Origin: Bordetella sp. 02P26C-1
GTDB taxonomy: Bacteria; Pseudomonadota; Gammaproteobacteria; Burkholderiales; Burkholderiaceae_B
DNA: 64,000 nt
Direction: 5' to 3'
NCBI RefSeq assembly: GCF_009763255.1
Contig: NZ_WSJB01000012.1
Location: 279,578 to 343,577, forward strand
Shown here in pieces: positions 27,552 through 38,407 of the stretch. A program made the position numbers and the translations under genes. Position 1 is the stretch's first letter. The number at the start of each line of letters is the position of its first letter. The notes under the pieces were generated by a model. It worked only from the letters and a program-made list of their open reading frames with translations, was not told the DNA's origin and did no database searches.

Positions 27552-28235
27552 TCAAAGCGCCTTCCAGAGATCCAGCACGGCCGCTACAGTCTGCTCGATC
27601 GTCAGAGCCGACGAATCCAGCACTTTCGCATCAGCCGCAGGCGCTAGAGGCGCTACGCTGCGTTGCATATCGCGCGCATCGCGCTCGCGCATGTCACGCA
27701 GAAGGTCGTCAAGATTAGCAGGAATTCCCTTGTCGATCAACTGCTTACAACGTCTCTGCGCGCGCGCTTCTACGTCGGCGATCAAAAAGACCTTCAGGCC
27801 GGCGTCCGGAAACACCACCGTGCCCATGTCCCGGCCATCGGCCACCAGGCCCGGCCAGGTCCGGAAGGCGCGCTGACGGTCGAGCAAAGCTTGGCGCACG
27901 GCGGGGTACGCGGCGATGCGGGAAGCCATGTTGCCCACCTGCTCCTGACGAATCGTACCGCTGACGTCCTCACCCTCTAATAGAATTCGTTCGCCATCGA
28001 AGCGGACATCGAGGTGGCGCGCCAGATCGGCCACCGCGGCCTCGTCATCGGCCGACACGCCCCGATTCAGCACCATCAGTGCGGTCAAGCGGTACAAGGC
28101 ACCGCTATCGAGTGTGGTCCATCCCAGCGCTTGCGCGACCCGGTGCGCAATGGTGCCTTTGCCCGAGGCCGTCGGACCGTCGATGGCAATCACGGGAGCC
28201 AGTCCCTCGCCCGGGGTGACAGATAGATCAGTCAT
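27552..28235 (-). CDS. cmk: Cytidylate kinase
   Basis: Phosphorylates CMP and dCMP, about 227 residues. The P-loop is [17 protein letters not shown], followed by LDSGALYRL and the CMP-specific insert region with [15 protein letters not shown] and the lid [10 protein letters not shown]...RERDARD. The ATG ending at 28235 lies one base past the aroA stop; an ATG ending at 28247 overlapping aroA is an alternative. The order aroA-cmk-rpsA is conserved in many proteobacteria. Confidence 0.95.
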   Translation of the reverse strand: MTDLSVTPGEGLAPVIAIDGPTASGKGTIAHRVAQALGWTTLDSGALYRLTALMVLNRGVSADDEAAVADLARHLDVRFDGERILLEGEDVSGTIRQEQVGNMASRIAAYPAVRQALLDRQRAFRTWPGLVADGRDMGTVVFPDAGLKVFLIADVEARAQRRCKQLIDKGIPANLDDLLRDMRERDARDMQRSVAPLAPAADAKVLDSSALTIEQTVAAVLDLWKAL

Positions 28236-28236
28236 A

Positions 28237-29571
28237 TCAGTTCGCATTGGCGCCAGTGACTAGCCCGGCGTACACATCAAAATATTCGGGGAACGTCTTG
28301 CGAACGCAGCCCGGTTCCATAATCCGCACGGCAGCCGGCCCAAACGCAGCCAGCGAAAAACACATCGCCATGCGGTGATCATCCCATGTGCCGATATGGG
28401 CGTCGCGCCAGGCGTTGTCAGCCGGCGGCGTGATTTCGAGCCAATCGGGGCCGGACGCCACCGTCGCACCCAGTTTTTCCAGCTCGGTGTGCATGGCGTG
28501 AATCCGGTCGGTTTCCTTGACTCGCCAGCTACCGATGTTACGCAAGCGGCACTTGCCATCGGCAAATAGCGCCAGCGCGGCCGCCGTCATGGCAGCATCC
28601 GGAATCAGATTGAAATCGGTATCGAAAGCTTTGAGCCGTTCGCCGCGATCGACACAGACACCGCGTGATTCGATCCAATCGGGGCCATACGTAATCTGCG
28701 CACCCATTGCCTGCAACGTTTGCGCAAAGGCGACGTCGCCCTGAATGCTTTGCTCGCCCACGCCCGTGACCCGCACCGGGCCGCCACCAATCGCGCCCAA
28801 CGCCAGAAAATAGGACGCCGACGAAGCATCCCCCTCGACGGCGATCGCGCCGGGGCTGCGATACGAGGCGCCAGCCTCCACCGTAAATCGCTGCCAGCCA
28901 TCGCGTCGCACCTGCACGCCGTAACGCGCCATCAGGTTCAGGGTGATTTCAATATAGGGTTTGGAGATGAGTTCGCCGACAACCTCGATGACGACGGGCC
29001 GATCGCTCGACTGGGTCAAAATCGGCGCGGCAAGCAGCAAGGCAGTCAGAAATTGGCTGGACACCGATCCCTGCACGCGGGCGGCCGTATCAGCGCGTAG
29101 CGTACCGACGCCAATTTGCAACGGGGGGTAGCCCTCTTGCCCGAGATACTCCACATCGGCGCCCCACTGACGCAACGCATCGACCAGATCCCCGATGGGA
29201 CGCTCGTGCATACGCGGCACACCGCTCAGACGGTAGTGGCCACCCATCAAGGCAAGCGCTGCGGTCAACGGACGGAACGCGGTACCGGCGTTGCCCAAAA
29301 AGAGCTGCGAGTCTTTCACCGGAAAGCGCCCCGCTCCGACCACCGTGACGCGGCCTTGGCCGTGTTCGGTGATGTTCACGCCCAGCTGTCGCAATGCGTC
29401 GAGCATGACGCGGGTGTCATCGGAATCGAGCAATCCCGAGATCTCTGTCTGCCCAGCCGCCAGCGCGGCCAGTAGCAACACACGATTCGAAATACTCTTG
29501 GAACCGGGCAACGCCACTTCCCCACTGGCGCGATGCGCGCGAGGTAAATCCAGGTATGCCTGTGCGCTCAT
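28237..29571 (-). CDS. aroA: 5-enolpyruvylshikimate-3-phosphate synthase
   Basis: Sixth step of the shikimate pathway, 444 residues. Class I signatures are visible: [18 protein letters not shown] near the N-terminus (Lys for PEP/S3P), [18 protein letters not shown], and the C-terminal [16 protein letters not shown]. The ATG ending at 29571 is five bases after the tyrA stop; an in-frame start slightly upstream would overlap tyrA. Confidence 0.96.
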   Translation of the reverse strand: MSAQAYLDLPRAHRASGEVALPGSKSISNRVLLLAALAAGQTEISGLLDSDDTRVMLDALRQLGVNITEHGQGRVTVVGAGRFPVKDSQLFLGNAGTAFRPLTAALALMGGHYRLSGVPRMHERPIGDLVDALRQWGADVEYLGQEGYPPLQIGVGTLRADTAARVQGSVSSQFLTALLLAAPILTQSSDRPVVIEVVGELISKPYIEITLNLMARYGVQVRRDGWQRFTVEAGASYRSPGAIAVEGDASSASYFLALGAIGGGPVRVTGVGEQSIQGDVAFAQTLQAMGAQITYGPDWIESRGVCVDRGERLKAFDTDFNLIPDAAMTAAALALFADGKCRLRNIGSWRVKETDRIHAMHTELEKLGATVASGPDWLEITPPADNAWRDAHIGTWDDHRMAMCFSLAAFGPAAVRIMEPGCVRKTFPEYFDVYAGLVTGANAN

Positions 29572-29576
29572 GAAAC

Positions 29577-30461
29577 TCACTCCTTGCGCCAATTGCGGCG
29601 TGCGTCGGCCGCTTGCGCCAATAGCGCCTCCAGCGCCTGACCATCGCCTTGCATCATGGCGCTTTCAAACTGATCCAGGACGTCGCGCACGGCCGCGAGC
29701 TCCGATTGCAGCGCGTCGCGATTCGACAAAAAGATATCGCGCCACATTTCGGGCGAACCCGCAGCGATCCGCGTGAAATCGCGAAAACCCGAGCCCGCGA
29801 TCGCCAGACGCAGCTCGGCGTCTTTGGCTTGCGCGACCTGAGCCATATAGGCCGCCGAGAGCAAGTGCGGCATATGACTGACCGAACCCAGCACGCGATC
29901 GTGCGCATCCGCGTCCATATCAATCACGCGAGCCCCGCAACCCTGCCAGAGCGCACGCACACGCTCAACGTCTGCCGGCGCGTTTTCAGGCATGGGCGTG
30001 AGAATCACCGTGCGATCGTGATACAACGCGGCATCCGCTGCGGAAGGGCCGCTGCGCTCCGCGCCGGCGATGGGATGCCCGGGCACGAACTGCGCCACGC
30101 GCTCGCCCAGCGCCTCGCGGGCGGCTTGAACCACCTCGCATTTAGTACTGCCCGCATCAGTGACCACGGTGTCGGCACGCAAATGCGGTCGCATCTTCGC
30201 CAGCATGGGCGCGATACTCGAGACAGGCGTTGCCAGCAAAATCACATCGGCCTGGGCGGCGGCCTGTTCGGGCGTGGCCGCCTTGTCGATCAAACCTAGC
30301 GATTGGGCTTCGGCCAGCGTCTGCGCATTGCGGCCCACACCGAGCACGCGCCCGACCTGCCCTGCCTCGCGCAATGCACGGGCAACCGAACCGCCGATCA
30401 GGCCCACGCCGACCACGGCCAGCACGGAAATCATGGGGCCACGGCCCCCTTGCGTCATCAT
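29577..30461 (-). CDS. tyrA: Prephenate dehydrogenase
   Basis: NAD(P)-dependent dehydrogenase for tyrosine synthesis, 294 residues. The Rossmann motif [15 protein letters not shown] is followed by [24 protein letters not shown] and [12 protein letters not shown], the catalytic-histidine region of TyrA. There is no fused chorismate mutase domain; that activity is on PheA here. Its start overlaps the hisC stop by four bases. Confidence 0.94.
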   Translation of the reverse strand: MMTQGGRGPMISVLAVVGVGLIGGSVARALREAGQVGRVLGVGRNAQTLAEAQSLGLIDKAATPEQAAAQADVILLATPVSSIAPMLAKMRPHLRADTVVTDAGSTKCEVVQAAREALGERVAQFVPGHPIAGAERSGPSAADAALYHDRTVILTPMPENAPADVERVRALWQGCGARVIDMDADAHDRVLGSVSHMPHLLSAAYMAQVAQAKDAELRLAIAGSGFRDFTRIAAGSPEMWRDIFLSNRDALQSELAAVRDVLDQFESAMMQGDGQALEALLAQAADARRNWRKE

Positions 30462-31579
30462 GCCGACAAAATCTCAGTCAGTGCCGCGATGAAGCGTTCA
30501 TTTTCTTCGGGCAAACCGACCGACACACGCAGCCACTCGGGCAATCCGTCACCCGCCACGGGACGCACGATCACGCCGCGCTTGAGCAATTCCAGGTTGA
30601 TGCGCGCAGCGTCACCCACATGCACCAGCACGAAATTGCCGTAGCTGGGCACGTAGCGCAGCGAGAGTTTTTCGAAGGCTTGCGAAAGCTGCTGCTTGCC
30701 CGCCTTGTTCACCGCGTAAGCGCGTTCCAGATACTCGGTATCGGCCAGAGCGGCGATGGCCGCGGCCTGGGCCAAGGTGTTCACATTAAACGGCTGACGC
30801 ACGCGGTTGAGCAGATCGGTCAACACGGGCTGCGCAATCGCAAAGCCCACGCGCAGACCCGCCAGACCATAGGCCTTGGAGAACGTGCGCGACACAATCA
30901 GATTGGGATACTTGCGCACCAACGCTACGCTATCGAAGCGCAGCTCGGGATCGAGGTACTCGTTATAGGCCTCGTCCAACACTACCGTGACCCGGTCGCC
31001 ATGCGCGGCGTGAACACGCGCGAGGAAGGCATCGATCTCGGTGCCGGGGACGAAGGTGCCAGTCGGATTGTTCGGGTTCGCGATGAACAGCAAACGCGTG
31101 TCGTCGGCTATCGCCTCGAACATGGCGTTCAGGTCATGACCATAGTCGCGCGCCGGAACTTGAATATGACGCGCGCCGCGCGCTTGCGTGGCCAGACGAT
31201 AAACCGTGAACGCGTGCTGCGCATAAACGGCCGAAGTACCTGGCTCCAATAACGCCAGCGCCGCGATTTCCAGAATGTCGTTCGAACCGTTGCCCAGCGT
31301 GATCCAGGTTGCGGGCACATCGTAACGCTTGGCCAGCGCTGCCTTCAGATCGAAGCCGTTAGGATCCGGATAGCGTGCCAGCGATGCACTGGCGGCGGCC
31401 AAGGCAGCTTGCGCGGAGGCCGGCATGCCCAAGGGATTCTCGTTGGACGCGAGCTTGACGATGTCGGCCGGATTCAGCCCAAATTCGCGAGCCAGTTCCT
31501 CAATGGGCTTACCTGCCTGATAGGGAGCAATGGCGCTAACGTGGGCGGGAGCGGTCAACGACTTTTGTGCGGAGTTCAT
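30458..31579 (-). CDS. hisC: Histidinol-phosphate/aromatic aminotransferase
   Basis: PLP aminotransferase fold type I, 373 residues. KLASNENPLGMPASAQAAL is the family N-terminal motif, NPNNPTGTFVPG follows, and the Schiff-base lysine is in SRTFSKAYGLAGLRVGF. In this position between pheA and tyrA it may serve mainly aromatic amino-acid synthesis, a known second role of HisC-like enzymes; that is inference from context. It overlaps tyrA by four bases and is 141 bases from pheA. Confidence 0.92.
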   Translation of the reverse strand: MNSAQKSLTAPAHVSAIAPYQAGKPIEELAREFGLNPADIVKLASNENPLGMPASAQAALAAASASLARYPDPNGFDLKAALAKRYDVPATWITLGNGSNDILEIAALALLEPGTSAVYAQHAFTVYRLATQARGARHIQVPARDYGHDLNAMFEAIADDTRLLFIANPNNPTGTFVPGTEIDAFLARVHAAHGDRVTVVLDEAYNEYLDPELRFDSVALVRKYPNLIVSRTFSKAYGLAGLRVGFAIAQPVLTDLLNRVRQPFNVNTLAQAAAIAALADTEYLERAYAVNKAGKQQLSQAFEKLSLRYVPSYGNFVLVHVGDAARINLELLKRGVIVRPVAGDGLPEWLRVSVGLPEENERFIAALTEILSA

Positions 31580-31691
31580 GGAAGTGCGCGAGACGAAATA
31601 GTGACGGCGAATGGCAGCTCAGGCGCTGCGGGTCCAAAAGACGGGGTGAAGCAATAAGGATCGACGACGGGAATGACACCGGGATGGCAAT

Positions 31692-31716
31692 CGGCGCGGT
31701 GACCTGCACCGCGCCG
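31692..31716. other. Strong hairpin just after pheA
   Basis: CGGCGCGGTG (31692-31701), five-base loop, CACCGCGCCG (31707-31716): a perfect ten-pair GC-rich stem starting five bases after the pheA stop. No T-run follows on the minus strand, so it is not a standard terminator; it may stabilise the pheA message or cause partial polarity before hisC. Confidence 0.5.
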
Positions 31717-31720
31717 CGTA

Positions 31721-32806
31721 TTACTGTGCCGGATACGAACCCAGTATCTTGAGAAACGCCGCTTGCGACTGCAGGTCGGCCAACGCGCGCGCCACTTGCG
31801 GGTCGTCGCGATGCCCCTGTACATCGATGTAGAAATAATATTCCCACTGGCCAGTACGGGCGGGACGCGACTCGAAGCGGGTCATCGACACACCGTTGGC
31901 CGCCATGGGCGCGAGCATGTCGTAGACCGCACCCGCGCGATTGGGCACCGCCATGATGAGGCTGGTCTTGTCCTTGCCGCTGGGCAGCGGCTGGAAATCC
32001 CCGATCGCCAGGAAACGCGTGCGGTTGTTCGGATCGTCCTGGATACCGGCCGAGACGATCTGCAGGTTCCATGCGGGAGCCGCCGTTTCGCCTGCGATCG
32101 CGGCGATGGTGGGATTCTCGCTGGCCACGCGTGCCGCTTCAGAATTGCTGGATTCGGCAATGCGCTCCAGGCCGGGATAGTTGCGATTCAACCAGCCCTG
32201 GCATTGCGCCAACGCCTGCGGGTGCGCCGCCACGGCTGTGATGCCTTCCATCGTGCCTGACTGGGTCATGAGGCAATGACGGATATCCAGGGAACGTTCG
32301 CCCAGGATCTTGGTAGGCGTATTGAGCAACAGATCCAGCGTGCGGTTGACCGCGCCTTCGGTGGAATTTTCCACGGGGACCATGCCGACATCCGCCTGAC
32401 CAGCCTCGACCGCGCGAAATACCTCGTCAAACGACGGGCACGGCAGCGGCTGCACGGAGCGGCCGAAATGCTCATACGCGGCTTGCTCGGAAAAAGAACC
32501 GCGCGGGCCGAGAAACGCCACGGTCATGCCACGCTCTAGTCCACGGCAAGCGGAGATGATCTCCGTCCACACCGACGCAATGGCGTCGCGCGGGAACGGC
32601 CCGCGATTGAGCTGCTGCAGGCGGCGAATGATGTCGGCCTCGCGTTCCGGCCGCAACACCGGGCCGTCGGCGTTGGCCGCATGCTTGACTTCACCAACAT
32701 CCTGCGCTGCCCGGGCGCGCTGACACAAGAGCTCCAGAATCTGAGCATCTATCGTATCGATCAGCTCGCGCAACGGGCGCAGCTTCGCTTGCAGGGAATT
32801 ATCCAT
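31721..32806 (-). CDS. pheA: Chorismate mutase/prephenate dehydratase (P-protein)
   Basis: Bifunctional enzyme for phenylalanine synthesis, 361 residues. An AroQ-type chorismate mutase domain ([20 protein letters not shown]) is followed by the dehydratase domain with [20 protein letters not shown] and [18 protein letters not shown], and a C-terminal ACT domain with the Phe-binding [20 protein letters not shown]. The ATG ending at 32806 overlaps serC by eight bases. Confidence 0.96.
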   Translation of the reverse strand: MDNSLQAKLRPLRELIDTIDAQILELLCQRARAAQDVGEVKHAANADGPVLRPEREADIIRRLQQLNRGPFPRDAIASVWTEIISACRGLERGMTVAFLGPRGSFSEQAAYEHFGRSVQPLPCPSFDEVFRAVEAGQADVGMVPVENSTEGAVNRTLDLLLNTPTKILGERSLDIRHCLMTQSGTMEGITAVAAHPQALAQCQGWLNRNYPGLERIAESSNSEAARVASENPTIAAIAGETAAPAWNLQIVSAGIQDDPNNRTRFLAIGDFQPLPSGKDKTSLIMAVPNRAGAVYDMLAPMAANGVSMTRFESRPARTGQWEYYFYIDVQGHRDDPQVARALADLQSQAAFLKILGSYPAQ

Positions 32807-33929
32807 AACGGCGTTCGAACTCTCGCAGATAGTCAACCAGGGCTTGCACCCCTTCGAGGGGCATAGCGTTGTAAATCGAAGCGCGCATGCCACCGACGCT
32901 CTTATGACCCTTGAGCTGCATCAAACCCGCAGCCTCCGCGCCCTGCAGGAAGGCATCGTTCAAGGATTCATCGCGCAATACGAAGGGCACATTCATGCGG
33001 GAACGCACAGACGCCTGCACCGGATTGCGATAGAACGCCGTGCTGTCCAGATAACCGTAAAGCAGATCGGCCTTGGCGCGATTGGCGGCTTCCATTGCCG
33101 CCACGCCGCCTTGGGCCTTGATCCACTTGAACACCAGACCGGCGATATAAATCGCGTACGCGGGCGGGGTGTTATAGCGCGAGTGTTCGGCCGCCACGTT
33201 GGCGTAATCGAAGGCCGACGGGCAAATGGGCAAGGCCTTGCCCAGCAGATCGCGGCGCGCGACAACCATGGTCACGCCAGCCGGGCCGGCATTTTTCTGC
33301 GCGCCCGCGAACATCAAACCGGCACGCGTCACATCCATCGGACGCGACAAGAAATGCGAGGAAGCATCGACGACCAGCGGCACATCGGGCGCGCCCAGCG
33401 CGGCCATGTCCGGCCAATCCATGAACTCCACGCCGTGAATGGTTTCGTTGCTGCACAGGTGCAGATAAGCCGCCTCGGGCCGCACGTTCCACGAATCCAC
33501 GGGAGGCACCCAGGAGAACGGCGCCTGCTCGCGACCGTCGATGACCGTCGCCACGCCACTGGTGGCGGCGATTTGCGCGTCACCATAACGACCGGCCTCT
33601 TTATGGGAACGCGTGGACCAGTGCCCAGTCACCACGAAATCGGCGGCGGCATAGCCCCGGCGACCAATCAAGTTCATGGGCACAATGGCGTTTTCACCGA
33701 GGCCGCCGCCCTGCATGAACATCACGGCGTAGTCCGGGGGTACGCCCAGCAGTTCGCGCAGATCGGATTCGGCCGTATCGCAGATCTGCACGAAGTGCTT
33801 GCCGCGATGGCTCATCTCCATCACGGACATGCCGCTGCCGTTCCAGTCCAGCATCTCGGCTGCAGCTTGCTGCAGCACCGCCTCAGGCAAGGCCGATGGG
33901 CCGGCCGAAAAGTTCCAGGGACGAGCCAT
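32799..33929 (-). CDS. serC: Phosphoserine aminotransferase
   Basis: PLP enzyme for serine and pyridoxal-phosphate synthesis, 376 residues. It begins [19 protein letters not shown], has [20 protein letters not shown], and carries the PLP lysine in [17 protein letters not shown]. The start shares one base with the gyrA stop (TAATG), so it is probably translated by reinitiation after gyrA. It overlaps pheA by eight bases. Confidence 0.97.
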   Translation of the reverse strand: MARPWNFSAGPSALPEAVLQQAAAEMLDWNGSGMSVMEMSHRGKHFVQICDTAESDLRELLGVPPDYAVMFMQGGGLGENAIVPMNLIGRRGYAAADFVVTGHWSTRSHKEAGRYGDAQIAATSGVATVIDGREQAPFSWVPPVDSWNVRPEAAYLHLCSNETIHGVEFMDWPDMAALGAPDVPLVVDASSHFLSRPMDVTRAGLMFAGAQKNAGPAGVTMVVARRDLLGKALPICPSAFDYANVAAEHSRYNTPPAYAIYIAGLVFKWIKAQGGVAAMEAANRAKADLLYGYLDSTAFYRNPVQASVRSRMNVPFVLRDESLNDAFLQGAEAAGLMQLKGHKSVGGMRASIYNAMPLEGVQALVDYLREFERRYG

Positions 33930-36586
33930 TATTGCTCCGTAGGTTCACTCGAATCATCCGACGCGCCAGCCTCGGCAGACGCATCGGCTTGCGCATCCGC
34001 ATCTTCGACTTCGTCGTCGGCATCGCTTTCGACCACGCGACGCACGCCAGACAAGGTGCTGCCATCGTCCACGCTGATGAGCGTGACGCCTTGCGTGGCG
34101 CGGCCCATCTCGCGGATCTCGCCCACACGCGTGCGCACCAGCACACCGCCCGTGGTGATTAGCATGATTTCGTCCGAAGGCATCACCAGCACCGCGCCCA
34201 CCACCTTGCCGTTACGCGAGGAGGTCTGAATCGCGATCATGCCCTTGGTGCCCCGACCATGGCGCGTGTACTCGGTAATCGGCGTGCGCTTGCCGTAGCC
34301 ATTCTCGGTCGCGGTCAACACGCTCTGCGACTCGTCGCCCGCCACCAGCAATGCGATGACTTGCTGACCGTCTTCCAGGGTCATGCCACGCACGCCACGC
34401 GCGTTGCGGCCCATCGGACGCACATCGTTCTCGTCAAAGCGCACGGCCTTGCCGGCATCGGAGAACAACATCACGTCATGTTTGCCGTCGGTCAGATCCG
34501 CACCGATCAGATAATCGCCCTCGTCCAGGCCGACTGCAATGATGCCGGCCTTACGCGGGTTCGAGAAATCGGACAGCGGAGTCTTCTTGACCGTACCGCG
34601 CGAGGTCGCCATGAAGACGAATCGATCTTCGCTGAACTCCTTGACCGGCAGCACGACCGTGATCTTCTCGCCATCGACCAGCGGGAACATATTGACGATC
34701 GGCTTGCCGCGCGAATTGCGCGTGCCTTGCGGGACTTCCCAGACCTTGAGCCAGTACACACGACCACGGTCGGAGAAGCACAACAGATAGTCGTGCGTGT
34801 TGGCGATAAAGAGCTGATCGATCCAATCGTTCTCTTTCATCGCGGTGGCTTGTTTGCCACGGCCACCGCGCTTCTGCGAACGGTATTCGGACAAGGGTTG
34901 GCTCTTGATATAGCCCGTGTGCGACAAGGTCACGACCATGTCGGTCGGGGTGATCAGATCCTCGGTATCGAGCTCGGTCGCATTCAGTTCGATTTCCGAA
35001 CGGCGCGTGTCCTTGGCCGAGGTGGAAAACTCGGCCTTGATGGCTTGCAGTTCGTCGCTGATGATCGTCGTGATGCGCTCGGGCTTGGCCAGAATGTCCA
35101 ACAGATCGGCGATGGTAGCCATGACGTCTTTGTATTCGCCAACGATCTTGTCCTGCTCCAGACCCGTCAGGCGTTGCAGACGCATGTTCAGGATTTCCTG
35201 CGCTTGCGTCTCGCTCAAGCGATACTTGCCATCGGCAAGCAGGCCGAAACTGTCGGGCAGATCGTCCGGACGGAACGCCGCGCGTCCACCCGCCGCATCC
35301 ATGTCCGCACGCGAGAGCATTTCGCGCACCAGCGACGAATCCCACGAGCGCGACATCAACTCCTGACGCGCTACCGGCGGCGTCGGGGCTGCCTTGATGA
35401 TCGCGATGAAGTCATCGATGTTCGCCAACGCGACAGCCAGACCCTCGAGCACATGGCCGCGTTCGCGGGCCTTGCGCAACTGGAATACAGTGCGGCGCGT
35501 CACCACTTCGCGGCGATGCTGCAGGAAGTAGCTGATCAACTGCTTCAGGTTGAGCAGGCGCGGCTGGCCGTCGACCAGCGCCACCAGGTTCATCCCAAAG
35601 GTGTCTTGCAGCTGCGTATTCTTATAGAGGTTATTAAGAATGACCTCGGGCACTTCACCGCGCTTGAGCTCGATGACCAGACGCATACCGTCTTTGTCGG
35701 ACTCGTCGCGGATATCGGCGATGCCTTCGATCTTCTTTTCGTTGACCAGCTCGGCGATACGCTCTTGCAGCGTCTTTTTATTGACCTGGTAGGGAATGGC
35801 GTCGACCACGATGGCCTGACGGTTGCCCTTTTCCATGTCTTCGAAATGGACCTTGGCGCGCATCACGACACGGCCGCGACCGGTGCGGTAGCCCTCACGC
35901 ACGCCGGACATGCCATAGATGATGCCGCCCGTCGGGAAATCGGGCGCCGGGATGACCTCGATCAGTTCATCGACGGTGCATTCGGGATTGCGCAGACAAT
36001 ACAGACACCCGTCCACGACCTCTTGCAGGTTGTGAGGCGGGATATTCGTGGCCATGCCCACGGCGATGCCCGAGCTGCCGTTAACGAGCAAGTTAGGCAG
36101 GCGCGACGGCAGCAGGAGCGGTTCTTGCTCGCTACCATCATAGTTAGGTCCGAAATCGACGGTTTCTTGGTCGATATCGGCGAGCAACTCGTGCGCGATC
36201 TTGGCCAGGCGCACTTCGGTATAACGCATCGCCGCGGCGCTATCGCCGTCGATGGAACCGAAGTTACCTTGCCCGTCCACGAGCATGTAGCGCATGGAGA
36301 AATCCTGCGCCATCCGCACGATGGTGTCGTAGACCGATTGGTCTCCGTGTGGGTGGTATTTACCGATCACGTCACCAACGATACGCGCGGACTTCTTATA
36401 TGCGCGGTTCCAATCGTTGTTGAGTTCATGCATCGCGTAGAGCACGCGTCGGTGCACTGGCTTGAGGCCGTCGCGCACATCTGGCAGCGCACGCCCCACG
36501 ATCACGCTCATGGCGTAATCAAGGTAACTGCGGCGCATCTCTTCTTCCAGCGATACCGGAAGCGTCTCCTTGGCGAAGGAATCCAT
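33929..36586 (-). CDS. gyrA: DNA gyrase subunit A
   Basis: Breakage-reunion subunit of gyrase, 885 residues. The catalytic tyrosine is Tyr122 in [10 protein letters not shown]. The quinolone region reads [14 protein letters not shown], with Gln at position 83 where E. coli has Ser, and Asp at 87. The GyrA box is [11 protein letters not shown], followed by a six-bladed pinwheel and an acidic, Ala/Asp/Glu-rich tail of about 35 residues. It starts the 15-kb leftward gene cluster. The ATG at 36586 has no evident Shine-Dalgarno sequence. Confidence 0.98.
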   Translation of the reverse strand: MDSFAKETLPVSLEEEMRRSYLDYAMSVIVGRALPDVRDGLKPVHRRVLYAMHELNNDWNRAYKKSARIVGDVIGKYHPHGDQSVYDTIVRMAQDFSMRYMLVDGQGNFGSIDGDSAAAMRYTEVRLAKIAHELLADIDQETVDFGPNYDGSEQEPLLLPSRLPNLLVNGSSGIAVGMATNIPPHNLQEVVDGCLYCLRNPECTVDELIEVIPAPDFPTGGIIYGMSGVREGYRTGRGRVVMRAKVHFEDMEKGNRQAIVVDAIPYQVNKKTLQERIAELVNEKKIEGIADIRDESDKDGMRLVIELKRGEVPEVILNNLYKNTQLQDTFGMNLVALVDGQPRLLNLKQLISYFLQHRREVVTRRTVFQLRKARERGHVLEGLAVALANIDDFIAIIKAAPTPPVARQELMSRSWDSSLVREMLSRADMDAAGGRAAFRPDDLPDSFGLLADGKYRLSETQAQEILNMRLQRLTGLEQDKIVGEYKDVMATIADLLDILAKPERITTIISDELQAIKAEFSTSAKDTRRSEIELNATELDTEDLITPTDMVVTLSHTGYIKSQPLSEYRSQKRGGRGKQATAMKENDWIDQLFIANTHDYLLCFSDRGRVYWLKVWEVPQGTRNSRGKPIVNMFPLVDGEKITVVLPVKEFSEDRFVFMATSRGTVKKTPLSDFSNPRKAGIIAVGLDEGDYLIGADLTDGKHDVMLFSDAGKAVRFDENDVRPMGRNARGVRGMTLEDGQQVIALLVAGDESQSVLTATENGYGKRTPITEYTRHGRGTKGMIAIQTSSRNGKVVGAVLVMPSDEIMLITTGGVLVRTRVGEIREMGRATQGVTLISVDDGSTLSGVRRVVESDADDEVEDADAQADASAEAGASDDSSEPTEQ

Positions 36587-36857
36587 ATATATAGCGACTG
36601 TTCGAGTAAGAGAACCCGGTTGGGTAAACGGGAAATTCTATCATCCGGGGCTCCAAGGCGGTTTTAGACGAGGGGATATCCCGGCAGCCCCCGTTACATC
36701 TGGTTATTAGCGCGCCCTGTTGCGCGAAACCAACATCGTAGACGCGCAAGACCAATTAAAAGCCTATATCCGGGCCATATGCCCCTCGTCAGGGGAGCCA
36801 AAGCGGATCAAATGCCTTAAGATTGTTTCCAGCACGCAGGAGACTCAGTAGCGATTC
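36587..36857. other. gyrA-ompA divergent intergenic region
   Basis: No gene is supported in this stretch. It must contain the gyrA promoter on the minus strand; TAGAAT at 36635-36640 (minus) is a fair -10 without a clear -35. A short AT run (TATATATA) directly precedes the gyrA ATG. The ompA promoter begins at 36858. Confidence 0.4.
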
Positions 36858-36885
36858 TTTGAACCCTTTCCGAGCATTGCTATAC
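36858..36885 (+). promoter_or_regulatory. Sigma-70-like promoter of ompA
   Basis: TTGAAC (36858-36863), 16-base spacer, TATACT (36880-36885). Transcription from about 36892 would give a leader of roughly 70 bases ending in GAGGAG six bases before the ompA ATG, suitable for a very abundant protein. Confidence 0.65.
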
Positions 36886-36960
36886 TGACCCCGTTTCCTG
36901 ATATGCGGCGGGGATTCGCTGCGAGTCACTTATCCAGCTTCAAGCTCAACGAGGAGAAAC

Positions 36961-37548
36961 ATGAACAAACCCTCCAAATTCGCTCTGGCGCTCGCCTTCG
37001 CCGCCGTTACGGCTGCCGGTGCTGCATCCGCGCAAACGGTGGACAACTGGCGTAATCCGTTTGGCGACGTGTGGATGAACGGTACGAACGAACTGTGCTG
37101 GCGCGATGCCTTCTGGACGCCGGCCACCGGCATCCCGGGCTGCGATGGCGTACCTGTTGCCCAAGCTCCGGTTGCCAAGCCGGCTCCGATGGCAAGCAAG
37201 GTCGTGTTCAACGCTGACACGTTCTTCGACTTCGACAAGTCCACCCTGAAGCCGGAAGGCCGTCAGTTGCTGGATCAAGTTGCCCAGCAAGCTCAAGCCA
37301 TCAACCTCGAAACCATCATCGCTGTGGGCCACACCGACTCGATCGGTACGGAAGCCTACAACATGGGTCTGTCCGAGCGCCGCGCCGCTTCGGTTAAGGC
37401 CTACCTCGTGAGCCGTGGCATCGACCCGAACCGCATCTACACCGAAGGCAAGGGCGAAGCACAGCCCATCGCCTCGAACAAGACGCGTGAAGGCCGTGCC
37501 CAGAACCGTCGCGTGGAAATCGAGATTGTCGGTAGCCGCAGCAACTAA
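36961..37548 (+). CDS. ompA: OmpA-family outer-membrane/peptidoglycan-binding protein
   Basis: Exported 195-residue protein. The signal peptide (FALALAFAAVTAAGAASAQ) is followed by a short Trp- and Cys-containing segment (VDNWRNPFGDVWMNGTNELCW), a proline/alanine linker, and the C-terminal OmpA domain with FFDFDKSTLKPEG, GHTDSIGTEAYNMGLSERRA and NRRVEIEI, which binds diaminopimelate in peptidoglycan. It is too short to have the eight-stranded barrel of E. coli OmpA. This form is typical of Bordetella and relatives. It has a strong promoter, GAGGAG ribosome-binding site and terminator of its own. Confidence 0.95.
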   Translation: MNKPSKFALALAFAAVTAAGAASAQTVDNWRNPFGDVWMNGTNELCWRDAFWTPATGIPGCDGVPVAQAPVAKPAPMASKVVFNADTFFDFDKSTLKPEGRQLLDQVAQQAQAINLETIIAVGHTDSIGTEAYNMGLSERRAASVKAYLVSRGIDPNRIYTEGKGEAQPIASNKTREGRAQNRRVEIEIVGSRSN

Positions 37549-37576
37549 TAGTTGACGCGCTAGCCGCTACAATGAA

Positions 37577-37603
37577 GGGCCTCGCTTGCGAGGCCCTTTT
37601 TTT
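37577..37603 (+). terminator. Terminator of ompA
   Basis: GGGCCTCGC, two-base loop region, GCGAGGCCC (37577-37596), followed by T7. It lies 28 bases after the ompA stop and separates it from ubiG. Confidence 0.95.
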
Positions 37604-37672
37604 CATTCCGGCCGCGGTATGTTGGCGGCTGGACCACCCAGGCGTGAACGCGCGCCCTAATGGTTGATGCCC

Positions 37673-38407
37673 ATGACCGACTCCGCACCCGCTACCACTC
37701 GCCCCGCCGTTAACGCCAACCAGGCCGAATTGGATAAATTCGCCGCCCTGGCCGCTCGCTGGTGGGACCCTGAGAGCGAGTTCAAGCCGCTGCACGCGAT
37801 CAACCCGCTGCGTTTGAACTGGATCCAGGAAGTCGCCGGCGCGCTGGCTGGCCGCACCGTGCTGGACGTAGGCTGCGGCGGCGGCATTTTGTCTGAAAGT
37901 ATGGCCGTGGCTGGCGCCAAGGTCACCGGCATCGACCTGGCCGAGCGTTCGCTGAAAATCGCGCGCCTGCATGGCCTGGAATCCGGTGTGAAGGTCGAAT
38001 ACCGTGCCGTCGCGGTCGAAGACCTCGCCGTCGAGCAGCCGGGTCACTACGATGTAGTGACCTGCATGGAAATGCTTGAGCACGTCCCCGACCCCGGCTC
38101 CGTGGTGCGCGCCTGCGCGCAGCTGGTTAAACCGGGCGGATGGGTCTTCTTTTCGACGCTGAATCGCAACGTAAAGTCGTTTCTCTTCGCGATCCTGGGC
38201 GCGGAATACATTCTCGGCCTGCTGCCGCGTGGCACACATAGCCACGATCAATTCATCAAACCGAGCGAGCTCGCTGCGTCGGTACGCCAAGCCGGTTTGC
38301 AAGGCGTCAGCATGCGCGGAATGGAATACAACCCATTGACCAAGGTGTACAGCCTGTCCGCCGATACGTCGGTCAACTACCTGATGGCGACCCGCAAACC
38401 CGAATGA
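37673..38407 (+). CDS. ubiG: Ubiquinone biosynthesis O-methyltransferase
   Basis: SAM-dependent enzyme for both O-methylations of ubiquinone synthesis, about 244 residues. [19 protein letters not shown] is the UbiG N-terminal signature, and the SAM-binding motif is [27 protein letters not shown] follows. ATGs at 37667 and 37673 are both possible. The stop overlaps the gph start by four bases (ATGA). Confidence 0.95.
   Translation: MTDSAPATTRPAVNANQAELDKFAALAARWWDPESEFKPLHAINPLRLNWIQEVAGALAGRTVLDVGCGGGILSESMAVAGAKVTGIDLAERSLKIARLHGLESGVKVEYRAVAVEDLAVEQPGHYDVVTCMEMLEHVPDPGSVVRACAQLVKPGGWVFFSTLNRNVKSFLFAILGAEYILGLLPRGTHSHDQFIKPSELAASVRQAGLQGVSMRGMEYNPLTKVYSLSADTSVNYLMATRKPE

Noticed and set aside
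32844..34229. 461-codon open frame antisense to serC and the end of gyrA
   Set aside because: It crosses the serC-gyrA junction and has histidine- and arginine-rich shadow composition with no family likeness.
34259..36667. 802-codon open frame antisense to gyrA
   Set aside because: It covers gyrA exactly in the reverse direction, has no recognisable domain, and arises from codon bias in the high-GC gyrA sequence.
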